Shown here: piece by piece, positions 8,403 to 16,345 of the stretch | Layout of the letters: every line of letters starts with the position of its first letter | How positions within the stretch are numbered: the first letter of the stretch is position 1 | NCBI RefSeq assembly: GCF_001413955.1 | Contig: NZ_LCTZ01000002.1 | Coordinates: forward strand, 3,761,501-3,825,500 | DNA: 64,000 nt | Source: Flagellimonas eckloniae | GTDB taxonomy: Bacteria > Bacteroidota > Bacteroidia > Flavobacteriales > Flavobacteriaceae | Direction: 5' to 3' | The notes under the pieces: generated by a model | Database searches by the model: none | What the model saw: only the letters and a program-made list of their open reading frames with translations | Told to the model about the DNA's origin: nothing | Translations under genes and position numbers: made by a program

Positions 8403-9908
8403 TTACCGGATAACTTTTTTCAAAACTCCCAAAACCCCTCTTATAAAAGTAGCACTGGTCAATACCTTAACGACAGGGTTCATTCTTGTGCTTCTTCGGG
8501 ATGATGAGCTTTTTTTCGAAGTGGTTTTGCGTTCTTTTTCTTTTTCCTTCTCGGCCTTTTCTATTTTTTCATTCAGGATTTCATAGGCACTTTCCCTATC
8601 AATGTCCTCGTTGTATTTTTTTATCAATTTTGATTTACCCAAAGTTTCTTTCAGCTCGGTATCGGTCAAAACATCCATTCGACTCATGGGTGCGCGCAAC
8701 ATTGTGGCGGCCAAAGGAGTGGGTCTTCCTTTTTCATCAAGTGCAGAAATCAAGGCTTCTCCTATTCCCAAGGATGTCAACACCTCTTTTGTATCATAAA
8801 ATTCAGAATCAGGATAGTTTTCAGCAGTAAGCTTAATGGCCTTTCTATCTTTTGCGGTAAATGCCCTAAGCGCATGTTGTACCTTTAAACCCAATTGCGC
8901 GAGCACATCGTCAGGTACATCAGTAGGGTTTTGAGTGACAAAATAGAGGCCTATTCCTTTAGAGCGAATCAATTTTACGATACTTTCAATTTGGTCTAAA
9001 AGGGCTTTTGAAGCTTCTTTAAAAATTAGATGGGCTTCATCAATAAAAAGGATCAACTCAGGCCTATCACTATCCCCTTGTTCAGGGAAAGTTGAATAGA
9101 TTTCAGCCAAAAGACTCAACATAAAAGTTGAAAACAGTTTAGGTCTATCTTGAATGTCAGTTAGGCGGATTATGTTGATGTATCCCTTGCCATTTTCATC
9201 AATTCTTACCAAATCATCAACATCAAAAGACTTTTCGCCAAAAAATAAATCAGCACCCTGTTGTTCCAGTTCAATGATTTTTCTCAATATAGTTCCTGTA
9301 GAACTGGTAGAAATACGACCATAGGACTCTTGAAATTCCTTTTTGCCTTGTCCTGTAGCATATTGTAGCACCTTTTTAAAATCTTTAAGGTCTAAAAGCG
9401 GTAATTTGTTGTCATCACAATATTTAAATACAACAGCTACAATACCTTCCTGTGTAACTGTTAAATCTAGTATTCTGGATAATAAGGTTGGACCAAACTC
9501 CGAAACGGTTGCTCTTAAACGTACTCCATCTTGCTCCGAAAGGGATAGTATTTCAACAGGAAATCCACTAGCTTCAAATGGAAGCCCAATTTTTTCATGG
9601 CGTTCATCAATTTTCGGATGTCCAGGACTTGGTTGTGCAATCCCACTGAGATCTCCTTTAAGGTCCATGAGTAGGACGGGTATCCCTTTGTTTGAAAGGT
9701 TTTCTGCAATAACCTGTAATGTCTTTGTCTTTCCAGTACCGGTGGCCCCAGCAATAAGACCATGCCTATTCAGTGTTTTTAATGGAATTTTTACGTGGGC
9801 ATTCGTAACCGTCTCCCCGTTGAACATTCCTGCCCCCATAGTAATAAAATCACCCTTTGTGGTATAGCCTTTTTCAATATGTTCAAAGAATTTTTCTTTG
9901 CTACTCAT
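8403..9908 (-). CDS. HerA-like DUF853 ATPase
   Basis: A cytosolic P-loop ATPase of the HerA/FtsK-like DUF853 group. With the ATG at 9908 as start (501 residues), Walker A is GATGTGKT at 54-61 and Walker B is L-I-L-F-I-D-E-A-H near residue 290. Further signatures are the family segment D-L-K-G-D-L-S-G after the P-loop and G-L-Y-F-V-T-Q-N-P as sensor. A Lys/Glu/Ser-rich linker near 440-475 precedes a conserved hydrophobic C-terminus. The TTG at 9917 is a less likely start. The biological role of DUF853 proteins is unsettled; DNA translocation is inferred from the fold. Confidence 0.9.
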   Translation of the reverse strand: MSSKEKFFEHIEKGYTTKGDFITMGAGMFNGETVTNAHVKIPLKTLNRHGLIAGATGTGKTKTLQVIAENLSNKGIPVLLMDLKGDLSGIAQPSPGHPKIDERHEKIGLPFEASGFPVEILSLSEQDGVRLRATVSEFGPTLLSRILDLTVTQEGIVAVVFKYCDDNKLPLLDLKDFKKVLQYATGQGKKEFQESYGRISTSSTGTILRKIIELEQQGADLFFGEKSFDVDDLVRIDENGKGYINIIRLTDIQDRPKLFSTFMLSLLAEIYSTFPEQGDSDRPELILFIDEAHLIFKEASKALLDQIESIVKLIRSKGIGLYFVTQNPTDVPDDVLAQLGLKVQHALRAFTAKDRKAIKLTAENYPDSEFYDTKEVLTSLGIGEALISALDEKGRPTPLAATMLRAPMSRMDVLTDTELKETLGKSKLIKKYNEDIDRESAYEILNEKIEKAEKEKEKERKTTSKKSSSSRRSTRMNPVVKVLTSATFIRGVLGVLKKVIR

Positions 9909-9945
9909 GGAATTCAATTTCCGATAAAAATAGGGTAATTTTAAC

Positions 9946-9953
9946 CAAATCTA
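9946..9953 (-). promoter_or_regulatory. Putative -7 box for the HerA-like operon (TAGATTTG)
   Basis: The minus strand reads TAGATTTG, an exact TAnnTTTG match, 37 nt upstream of the chosen HerA-like ATG. It lies in the 58-nt divergent spacer shared with the ridA-like gene. On the plus strand TAATTTTA (9936-9943) is a one-mismatch -7 box for the latter. Confidence 0.45.
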
Positions 9954-9966
9954 AAAACACATCAAG

Positions 9967-10419
9967 ATGAAAACTGCCCATTACCTTTTTCTTTCCATTT
10001 TTATGTCGGGAATCTTCACATGCCTGTATTCTCAGGAAAAAACCAATGTTGTTTTTCACAAGACCCATGAAGAAAAGAAACTAAGTGCTCCATACAGTGA
10101 CGCCGTACAAGTAGGGAATGTATTCTATCTATCTGGTCAAATAGGAATGGATCATTCCACAAGAACGTTGGTTGAAGGTGGTATTGAGGCTGAAACCAAA
10201 AAAAGTATCAAAAATATTGAAGAAGTGTTGGCGCAACATGGGATGACATTGGATAATGTGGTGAAGTGCACAGTGATTTTAAATTCAATTTCGGATTATA
10301 ATGTTTTCAATGGGGTTTATTCCAAGTTTTTTCCAAAAAAGCCTGCAAGGACAACTATGGCTGCAAGTGGTTTGCCCAGAAACGCCAAGGTTGAGATTGA
10401 AGTTATTGCGGTGCAATAG
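9967..10419 (+). CDS. Exported RidA-family protein
   Basis: RidA proteins are trimeric enamine/imine deaminases. This copy carries an N-terminal signal peptide (residues 1-22, ending L-Y-S-Q), so it should act in the periplasm rather than the cytosol. The core has Y-S-D-A-V-Q-V-G, F-Y-L-S-G-Q-I-G, the substrate-binding Arg128 in K-P-A-R-T-T and the acidic V-E-I-E-V-I-A end, so the deaminase site looks intact. It is divergent from the HerA-like operon and sits 47 nt before queE. Confidence 0.9.
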   Translation: MKTAHYLFLSIFMSGIFTCLYSQEKTNVVFHKTHEEKKLSAPYSDAVQVGNVFYLSGQIGMDHSTRTLVEGGIEAETKKSIKNIEEVLAQHGMTLDNVVKCTVILNSISDYNVFNGVYSKFFPKKPARTTMAASGLPRNAKVEIEVIAVQ

Positions 10420-10454
10420 TTTTTTAAACTAAGGTTTAAGAATTAACTAAATCC

Positions 10455-10462
10455 TATCTTTG
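10455..10462 (+). promoter_or_regulatory. Putative queE -7 box (TATCTTTG)
   Basis: TATCTTTG is an exact TAnnTTTG match that ends only 4 nt before the first queE ATG at 10467. Transcription would then start near that ATG, implying a leaderless message or translation from the in-frame ATG at 10485. Confidence 0.4.
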
Positions 10463-10466
10463 CCCA

Positions 10467-11099
10467 ATGGTTTCAGAACAGGTCATGGATTTGGTTGATA
10501 AAGGACTTATGCTTCCATTAATGGAGGAGTTCTACACAATTCAGGGAGAGGGATATCACAAGGGTACGGCTGCCTACTTTATCCGCGTAGGTGGGTGTGA
10601 TGTAGGTTGTCATTGGTGTGATGTTAAGGAAAGTTGGAATGCGGAAACACATCCACCAACACAAATAGCGAGTATTGTTGATAATGCCTCGAATTATTCT
10701 GATACCATTGTTATTACGGGAGGAGAGCCACTGACTTGGGATATGGGGCCTTTGACTGCTGCTTTAAAGGAAAAAAAACTGCAAACACATATTGAAACGT
10801 CGGGTGCCTATCCGTTCACAGGTATTTGGGATTGGATTTGTCTTTCACCCAAGAAAAATAAGCTTCCCGAAGAAGAAATATATGCTGTTGCGCATGAATT
10901 AAAAGTCATTGTTTACAACAAGCACGATTTTATTTTTGCAGAGGAACAAGCAGAAAAAGTAAATGGAAAGTGCATTCTGTATCTTCAGCCAGAATGGAGT
11001 GTTCGTGAAAAAATGGTTCCTTTGATTGTGGATTATGTAATGAAAAACCCCAAATGGAAGGTATCCTTACAAACCCATAAATATTTGAATATACCCTAA
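10467..11099 (+). CDS. queE: 7-carboxy-7-deazaguanine synthase QueE
   Basis: A radical-SAM enzyme that contracts 6-carboxy-tetrahydropterin to 7-carboxy-7-deazaguanine in the queuosine/preQ0 pathway. The 210 residues show L-M-E-E-F-Y-T-I-Q-G-E-G (18-29) and the cluster-binding C44-x3-C48-x2-C51. The S-adenosylmethionine segment I-T-G-G-E-P-L follows, then K-x-x-L-P-E-E-E. The start could be the ATG at 10485 (204 residues), because a -7 box lies almost on top of the first ATG. No other queuosine gene is nearby. Confidence 0.93.
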   Translation: MVSEQVMDLVDKGLMLPLMEEFYTIQGEGYHKGTAAYFIRVGGCDVGCHWCDVKESWNAETHPPTQIASIVDNASNYSDTIVITGGEPLTWDMGPLTAALKEKKLQTHIETSGAYPFTGIWDWICLSPKKNKLPEEEIYAVAHELKVIVYNKHDFIFAEEQAEKVNGKCILYLQPEWSVREKMVPLIVDYVMKNPKWKVSLQTHKYLNIP

Positions 11100-11112
11100 T
11101 TCTATTTATGGA

Positions 11113-12024
11113 TTAACGTCCGCCATTACCTTGCAGGTCCAGAATACATTCAGTATCAAGCACTGGTACTATTGCAAGTCCTTTTGCAGTTCTGCTTTCT
11201 AAAATTTTTAGCATAGAGTCTCCATCTAATGCACATGGAGAAGTCAAAACACTTCCTTTTGAAGTCAAACTTCTAGAGGTAGAGCTGCCAAATTGAATTT
11301 CTGCAAGCATTAAGCATCCATCAACATTACAATGATCGTTACCGAGTGGAATGCCATTGGAATCAAGAATGGGCTCATCATTCTCATCCGTTTGTACACC
11401 CTCATGGTCATTTATGGGTGGTGTTCCTAAATTTACCAATCCAAACAAATGCCCAAATTCATGGTTCAAAGTAGCAGTTTCTATGTCTGTAACAGTTACT
11501 ATGGCACTTCTTCTCGCAAGTTCCGAAATGGTAGATTCATATATTACCATTGAAGTATTTCTGTAAACGGCCCCAAGAGTTACTAAACCTTCATCCAATT
11601 CGTCCCCATCAGAAGGGGCATCGGCAAAATAAATGTAGATGGCCAAGGTAGTTCCATTATTGTATTGCGTTCTATTTTCATCTTCCAAATCCCTTATTTC
11701 TTCAAGAACCAGGGTTTCTTCATTTGGAGATGGCAGTTCATTATAAATTACCTCTATATCTTCTTTAAATGTTCTTTCCCTAAGATAATCTTCAAAGTTG
11801 GAAATGGAGGTCGGCGTTGGCCTAAATCCAGGAACATAAGCAATTTCAATTACTAACTTATCAAAATTGTCATTGGATAAAATATCATTGGCCGAAGCTC
11901 CTGCTGCTCTAAGATTTGGCGTTTTATCAATATTTTGTGGTCCTGAAGTATCATCAGAACTATCAGAACAAGCTATAACAAGTCCAAGACTCAAAAATAA
12001 GGCAATAAAGATTTTCTTTTTCAT
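11113..12024 (-). CDS. Lipoprotein zinc metalloprotease (HExxH)
   Basis: The precursor has a type II signal peptide with Cys19 (lipobox V-I-A-C) and an acidic Ser/Asp run right after it, typical of outer-membrane lipoproteins. The zinc-binding motif is H188-E-F-G-H192-L-F-G-L, followed by N and a possible third ligand in N-D-H-E about 15 residues later. This matches the annotated membrane metalloproteases of Flavobacteriia. The mature protein has several Cys (D-H-C-N-V-D-G-C) that may form disulfides. Its substrate is unknown. It converges on queE. Confidence 0.85.
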   Translation of the reverse strand: MKKKIFIALFLSLGLVIACSDSSDDTSGPQNIDKTPNLRAAGASANDILSNDNFDKLVIEIAYVPGFRPTPTSISNFEDYLRERTFKEDIEVIYNELPSPNEETLVLEEIRDLEDENRTQYNNGTTLAIYIYFADAPSDGDELDEGLVTLGAVYRNTSMVIYESTISELARRSAIVTVTDIETATLNHEFGHLFGLVNLGTPPINDHEGVQTDENDEPILDSNGIPLGNDHCNVDGCLMLAEIQFGSSTSRSLTSKGSVLTSPCALDGDSMLKILESRTAKGLAIVPVLDTECILDLQGNGGR

Positions 12025-12066
12025 GGTAAATCTGTATGTATAACAAACGGAGATGAAATCATTCTA

Positions 12067-12777
12067 TTATGATCGTATAGAAAGTTTAGCTAAATAGTCG
12101 TAATGTTCACCTTCACTTACAAGTTCACATTTTAAATTATTATCTAAACAAGCATTTTGCAAGGTATTAAAATCCAAGTAGAGCCAATGAAACAGTAAGC
12201 TCTTTTTGCCTTTATATTCCATGTAAAACTGAACTTCGCCGTAATATTTTCCTGTATTTGGAACCCAAACCCCACCATCTTCATCTTGGTCAAACATATA
12301 AATGATATCGCTTGAATCCAACAAGATTTGACCGTTTGGCGATAAAAGCGATTTCAAATGTTGTAAAAAAGAACTTAAATCCGTGAGTTTTCCCGCCAAA
12401 CCTATTCCGTTCATCAGCAAAAGAAGTGTATCATACTTTACATTGGTATAATCTAATATTGAAGAGGAAATGGTATTCTGAACGCCTCTTTTTTTACAAA
12501 CCTCAATAGCCCCAACGGATGTATCCAGACCAGTAATATCCATTCCTTTTTTCTGAAGGTACAAGGCGTGGTTTCCAGCTCCGCAGCCTATATCAAGAAC
12601 TTTCCCTTTTGCCAATTGTAGAGCTTTTTGCTCTAAAATGGGCATTTTATCAAAACCTCGGAAAAGGTAGGGCAATGGAATGGTGTCCTCTTCATCCAAA
12701 GAAGAAAAGGTTTTTATATCTTCAGTATAGTTACCAGACTGGTAGTCAAGAAGTGCTTGTCCAAAAATGTCAGCCAT
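12067..12777 (-). CDS. Class I SAM-dependent methyltransferase
   Basis: 236 residues with a Rossmann methyltransferase core. Motif I is V-L-D-I-G-C-G-A-G-N-H-A near residue 60, an acidic end of beta-2 lies in I-T-G-L-D, and motif IV is Y-D-T-L-L-L-L-M-N-G-I-G. Motif post-IV includes I-L-L-D-S-S-D. The substrate cannot be read from the sequence. It is divergent from the YkgJ-like gene and tail-to-head with the metalloprotease. Confidence 0.88.
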   Translation of the reverse strand: MADIFGQALLDYQSGNYTEDIKTFSSLDEEDTIPLPYLFRGFDKMPILEQKALQLAKGKVLDIGCGAGNHALYLQKKGMDITGLDTSVGAIEVCKKRGVQNTISSSILDYTNVKYDTLLLLMNGIGLAGKLTDLSSFLQHLKSLLSPNGQILLDSSDIIYMFDQDEDGGVWVPNTGKYYGEVQFYMEYKGKKSLLFHWLYLDFNTLQNACLDNNLKCELVSEGEHYDYLAKLSIRS

Positions 12778-12844
12778 GTTATATGCTAAAACTGCAAAAA
12801 TGGGACTTTAATCGCACATAAAGGTTTAAATGAAAACAGTTTTT

Positions 12845-12852
12845 TATGTTTG
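12845..12852 (+). promoter_or_regulatory. Putative -7 box for the YkgJ-like gene (TATGTTTG)
   Basis: TATGTTTG is an exact TAnnTTTG match ending 6 nt before the ATG at 12859. It overlaps the alternative TTG start at 12850, which argues for the later ATG. Confidence 0.4.
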
Positions 12853-12858
12853 TTGGAT

Positions 12859-13353
12859 ATGGAGAGGCAATTAGGGGAATTACCAAAAAAAGCAAAAGAA
12901 AAGCTTGCTGAGAACAAAAAGTTCTTCGCAAAACTAAAAAAGCGTCCACCAAAGAATTTAGATTATGTAATGGGTGAATTGCATGATGCTGAATTTGAAC
13001 GAACTGATTGTCTAAGTTGTGCGAACTGCTGTAAAACCACTGGACCTCTTTTTACTAACGCTGATATTGATCGAATTGCCAAGCATTTTAGGTTAAAACC
13101 CTCTCGCTTTATAGAACGCTATTTAAGAATTGATGACGAAAACGACTATGTGTTAAAGGAAGTGCCCTGTGCTTTTTTAGGAATGGATAATTATTGTTCC
13201 ATATATGATGTTAGGCCAAAAGCGTGTCGGGAATTTCCGCATACCAACCGTAAAAAGTTTCATCAAATTAGTAATCTCACACTAAAAAACACATCCATTT
13301 GTCCGGCAGCATTCAACATTGTTGAGGAGATGAAGAAGAAAATAAAACTATGA
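12859..13353 (+). CDS. YkgJ-family cysteine-cluster protein
   Basis: A small cytosolic protein that probably binds a metal or an Fe-S cluster. It has the family signature C-x2-C-x2-C-C in D-C-L-S-C-A-N-C-C, then V-P-C-A-F, N-Y-C-S-I-Y and K-A-C-R-E-F-P-H, and a last Cys in S-I-C-P-A-A. The first 50 residues are a basic, Lys-rich helical extension. Upstream TTG codons at 12850 and 12853 are rejected because a -7 box overlaps them. The next gene starts 22 nt downstream. Its molecular function is unknown. Confidence 0.87.
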   Translation: MERQLGELPKKAKEKLAENKKFFAKLKKRPPKNLDYVMGELHDAEFERTDCLSCANCCKTTGPLFTNADIDRIAKHFRLKPSRFIERYLRIDDENDYVLKEVPCAFLGMDNYCSIYDVRPKACREFPHTNRKKFHQISNLTLKNTSICPAAFNIVEEMKKKIKL

Positions 13354-13362
13354 CCAATTCAG

Positions 13363-13370
13363 TATATTTG
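13363..13370 (+). promoter_or_regulatory. Putative -7 box (TATATTTG) before the desaturase-like gene
   Basis: TATATTTG matches TAnnTTTG exactly and ends 5 nt before the ATG at 13376. A message starting here would be nearly leaderless, so chance occurrence in AT-rich DNA is possible. Confidence 0.3.
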
Positions 13371-13375
13371 AAAAT

Positions 13376-14212
13376 ATGGAACAGCTAATAACATACTTTG
13401 AGAATATACCTCCATTGCACAGAAGTATTATTCTTGTAGGGGGAATTACGTTTTTCTGGATTCTGGAGGGTATTGTGCCTTTGTTCAAAATTCCGTACAA
13501 AAAGTGGCGGCATTCGGTTCCTAATTTCTTTTTTACACTAACCACGATCATCATAAATTTTCCACTTGCATTTTTATTGTTACAAACATCTGATTGGGCA
13601 ATAGAGAATCAATTTGGAATCATCAATTGGCTACCACAAATGCCACTTTGGCTTTATGTAGTACTTGGATTAATGCTGCTGGATTTAATTGGAGCCTATA
13701 CTGCCCATTTGGTGGAACATAAGGTAAAACCTTTGTGGATGGTGCATTTGGTACATCACTCTGATCATAATGTGGATACCACAACGGCTAACCGCCATCA
13801 CCCGTTGGAGAGTTTGATTAGGTATATTTTTACATTGATCGGCGTTTTTGTAGTTGGTGCTCCAATTGGGATTATAATGCTATATCAAAGTGCATCAGTT
13901 GTTCTTTCACAATTTAACCATGCCAATATTCGATTGCCAAAAAAGGTGGACAATGCAATAAGCTGGTTAATCGTAAGTCCTGATATGCATAAAGTGCACC
14001 ACCATTATAAGCTTCCCTATACAGATTCTAACTATGGTAATATTTTCTCTATTTGGGATAGGTTATTTGGAACCTATATGAAAATGGAGGTTGATGACAT
14101 TGTTTATGGTGTGGATACTTTTCCCGATGAAAAGGAAAACAGTAGTATTGTAGGGTTACTCAAACAGCCTTTCCATAAATACAGAAGGCCTACCACCTCA
14201 GAGACTAAGTAA
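13376..14212 (+). CDS. Sterol desaturase/fatty acid hydroxylase superfamily protein
   Basis: A 278-residue membrane-bound di-iron oxygenase of the fatty-acid hydroxylase superfamily. About four transmembrane segments lie in the first 200 residues. The histidine clusters that bind the two irons are visible: A-H-L-V-E-H, H-L-V-H-H-S-D-H, N-R-H-H-P, and the C-terminal H-K-V-H-H-H-Y. The last is followed by N-Y-G-N-I-F-S-I-W-D-R-L-F-G-T-Y. Relatives hydroxylate or desaturate lipids, including carotenoids and sterol-like compounds; the substrate here is not clear. An alpha/beta hydrolase follows 23 nt later. Confidence 0.9.
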   Translation: MEQLITYFENIPPLHRSIILVGGITFFWILEGIVPLFKIPYKKWRHSVPNFFFTLTTIIINFPLAFLLLQTSDWAIENQFGIINWLPQMPLWLYVVLGLMLLDLIGAYTAHLVEHKVKPLWMVHLVHHSDHNVDTTTANRHHPLESLIRYIFTLIGVFVVGAPIGIIMLYQSASVVLSQFNHANIRLPKKVDNAISWLIVSPDMHKVHHHYKLPYTDSNYGNIFSIWDRLFGTYMKMEVDDIVYGVDTFPDEKENSSIVGLLKQPFHKYRRPTTSETK

Positions 14213-14235
14213 AACCTTTTTAGTAATCTTTACCT

Positions 14236-15093
14236 ATGATTTACAAAGAGATTGAGATTCCTTGTAAAGATAGTTTTGTGCTCAAAGGAACTATATATTC
14301 TGCTAAACCTTCTTCAAATAAAAAGAAAGTACTTGTCATTAACTCAGCTACGGCCGTAAGCAAAGATTTGTATAAGAATTATGCCTTATACATGTCAGAG
14401 TATGGTTTTGATGTGATTACCTATGACTATCGTGGTATTGCAGCTTCAAGACCCAAAAAACTGAGAGGTTTTCAAGCTTCTTTTTCAATTTGGGGCCAAA
14501 AGGATTTCACGGGCGTATTGCAATACGCAAAGCAAAACTATCCAAATTATTCAGTTTTGGTTTTAGGCCATAGTATTGGAGGAACCATAATTGGAATGTC
14601 GGAAAATTGCTCATTAATTGATGGAATAGTTAATATTGGTGCCCAGACGGCCTACTACAAAGATTGGGATGTGGAAAAACATAAACTTTATCTTTTGTGG
14701 CATGTGGTTTTCCCATCTATCACAAAGGTTTTTGGGTATTTTCCAGGAAAACGGCTTGGTCTTTTAGAAGATGTTCCCAAAGGAGTGATAAAACAGTGGC
14801 ATGCAAGAAGAAAAATCCATAACATGACAGAGCAGTTGAACAAGAGTGGTCAAAAAGTGTACTATCATGAGTTTTATGGTAAGCTTTTGACCTTGGCAAT
14901 TGAGGATGATCCAATTGGAACAGAAAAAGCATTAAAAAGAATACATGATGTATTTACTTCTGCTGATAAAAGAATTGAACTTGTAAGGCCCAAAGATATT
15001 GGTGCTGAAAAAATAGGTCACTTTGGATTTTTCAGTAGAAGATTTGAAACCACACTTTGGCCTAAAACAGCCTTATATTATGATATGGTTTAA
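14236..15093 (+). CDS. Alpha/beta hydrolase (S33-like)
   Basis: 285 residues with an alpha/beta-hydrolase fold. The N-terminal strand pair is I-Y-K-E-I-E-I-P, then T-Y-D-Y-R-G-I near 63-69 and the nucleophile elbow L-G-H-S-I-G-G with Ser113. An acidic segment E-D-D-P-I and the last His in E-K-I-G-H-F-G-F-F complete the triad. There is no signal peptide, so it is cytosolic. It follows the desaturase-like gene closely and may act on a related lipid; this is inference. It converges on namZ. Confidence 0.87.
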   Translation: MIYKEIEIPCKDSFVLKGTIYSAKPSSNKKKVLVINSATAVSKDLYKNYALYMSEYGFDVITYDYRGIAASRPKKLRGFQASFSIWGQKDFTGVLQYAKQNYPNYSVLVLGHSIGGTIIGMSENCSLIDGIVNIGAQTAYYKDWDVEKHKLYLLWHVVFPSITKVFGYFPGKRLGLLEDVPKGVIKQWHARRKIHNMTEQLNKSGQKVYYHEFYGKLLTLAIEDDPIGTEKALKRIHDVFTSADKRIELVRPKDIGAEKIGHFGFFSRRFETTLWPKTALYYDMV

Positions 15094-15118
15094 AGGTTGC
15101 AGGAAGTCAGTTGGATTA

Positions 15119-16342
15119 CTAGTAGATTAAGTACTTAACTCTAATTTTTTTGAAATCCTCCAAATCCTGTTTCCAAGTTACCTTTATCTCCGATTCTGGT
15201 AGCCCCTTTTCAATTTGTTTCTGTAATTCGGATGTTCCCGCATGTTTGGTAAATGATGTAGTAATAAAGAATTTTGATTTATCAGGTGTGTTTTTATAAG
15301 CATCGATTAACCAACGCAAAGAAACTGATTGCATTCGTTCAGATTCAGATACATCTCTCCCAAAACAACGTTTGTCTTCTTCCTTCGGATATTTTGACCC
15401 GAAATTAGGCTTCGGAACATAACTAAAATCATATTGGGTACTATCCATAAAAGATGCCCCATAGCGCTGAAACTGGAATTCTGTTCCCCGACCGGCATTA
15501 ACATTCGTACCTTCAAAAAGCCCCAAACTAGGATAAATATTAATAGATATATCATTAGGTAGGTTGGGAGAGGGCCTAATGGGAAGATTGTACGCAGAGT
15601 TATGCGTATAATTTTTAAGCGGAAGTACAGTGAGATTCACTTGCTTTCCATTTTCTAACCATTTTTCCTCATTGAGCATTTGTGCATACTCTCCAATAGT
15701 CATTCCATATACTAATGGAATCGTGGTCATTCCAAGAAAACCGGTATGCTCTTTTTTCATGGTTGGACCATCCACATAATGCCCATTGGGATTGGGTCTA
15801 TCCAAAACAATAATCGGAATATCACTTTCTGCACAGGCTTCCATTACCAATTGTAATGTAGCAATATACGTATAGAAACGAACCCCAACATCTTGAATAT
15901 CAAAAACAACAATATCCAAACCCTTTAATTGCTCGTTGGAAGGTTTTTTGTTTTTTCCATAAAGAGAAGTAATGGGAAGACCTGTTTTAGTGTCAATTCC
16001 ATCTTTCACCAATTCTCCTGCATCGGCCTTTCCGCGGAATCCATGTTCTGGTGCAAATACCTTCTTGATGTCTATTTTTAGGGTCAATAAAGAATCTACC
16101 AGATGTGTATGTCCGGTTTTTTTAAAGATGACGCTGGTTTGGTTGGCTACAATTCCAACTTTTTTTTCTTTAAGAAGTGGTAAATACAGTTCCGTTCTAT
16201 TTGCTGCTACTTCTATTTTCGGGACAGAATCAATTTCTGCATTTACCGCAATGCGTGCGATTTCCTTTTCTTGCCCCTTGCACGAAGAAAACATTAAAAC
16301 CAACAATAAAACTGTACTTTTGAAAATAGAAAAAATGGGCAT
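15119..16342 (-). CDS. namZ: Exo-beta-N-acetylmuramidase NamZ (DUF1343, GH171), lipoprotein
   Basis: DUF1343 proteins such as NamZ remove MurNAc from the non-reducing end of peptidoglycan fragments during cell-wall turnover. The 407-residue precursor starts with a type II signal and lipobox F-S-S-C (Cys21). The family core includes G-I-V-A-N-Q-T-S, F-A-P-E-H-G-F-R-G, S-L-Y-G, V-F-D-I-Q-D-V-G-V-R-F-Y-T-Y, L-D-R-P-N-P and G-x-T-I-G-E. It should act in the periplasm. Its ATG lies only 3 nt from the start of the divergent permease, so its promoter must lie in the permease gene. Confidence 0.9.
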   Translation of the reverse strand: MPIFSIFKSTVLLLVLMFSSCKGQEKEIARIAVNAEIDSVPKIEVAANRTELYLPLLKEKKVGIVANQTSVIFKKTGHTHLVDSLLTLKIDIKKVFAPEHGFRGKADAGELVKDGIDTKTGLPITSLYGKNKKPSNEQLKGLDIVVFDIQDVGVRFYTYIATLQLVMEACAESDIPIIVLDRPNPNGHYVDGPTMKKEHTGFLGMTTIPLVYGMTIGEYAQMLNEEKWLENGKQVNLTVLPLKNYTHNSAYNLPIRPSPNLPNDISINIYPSLGLFEGTNVNAGRGTEFQFQRYGASFMDSTQYDFSYVPKPNFGSKYPKEEDKRCFGRDVSESERMQSVSLRWLIDAYKNTPDKSKFFITTSFTKHAGTSELQKQIEKGLPESEIKVTWKQDLEDFKKIRVKYLIY

Positions 16343-16345
16343 TCG

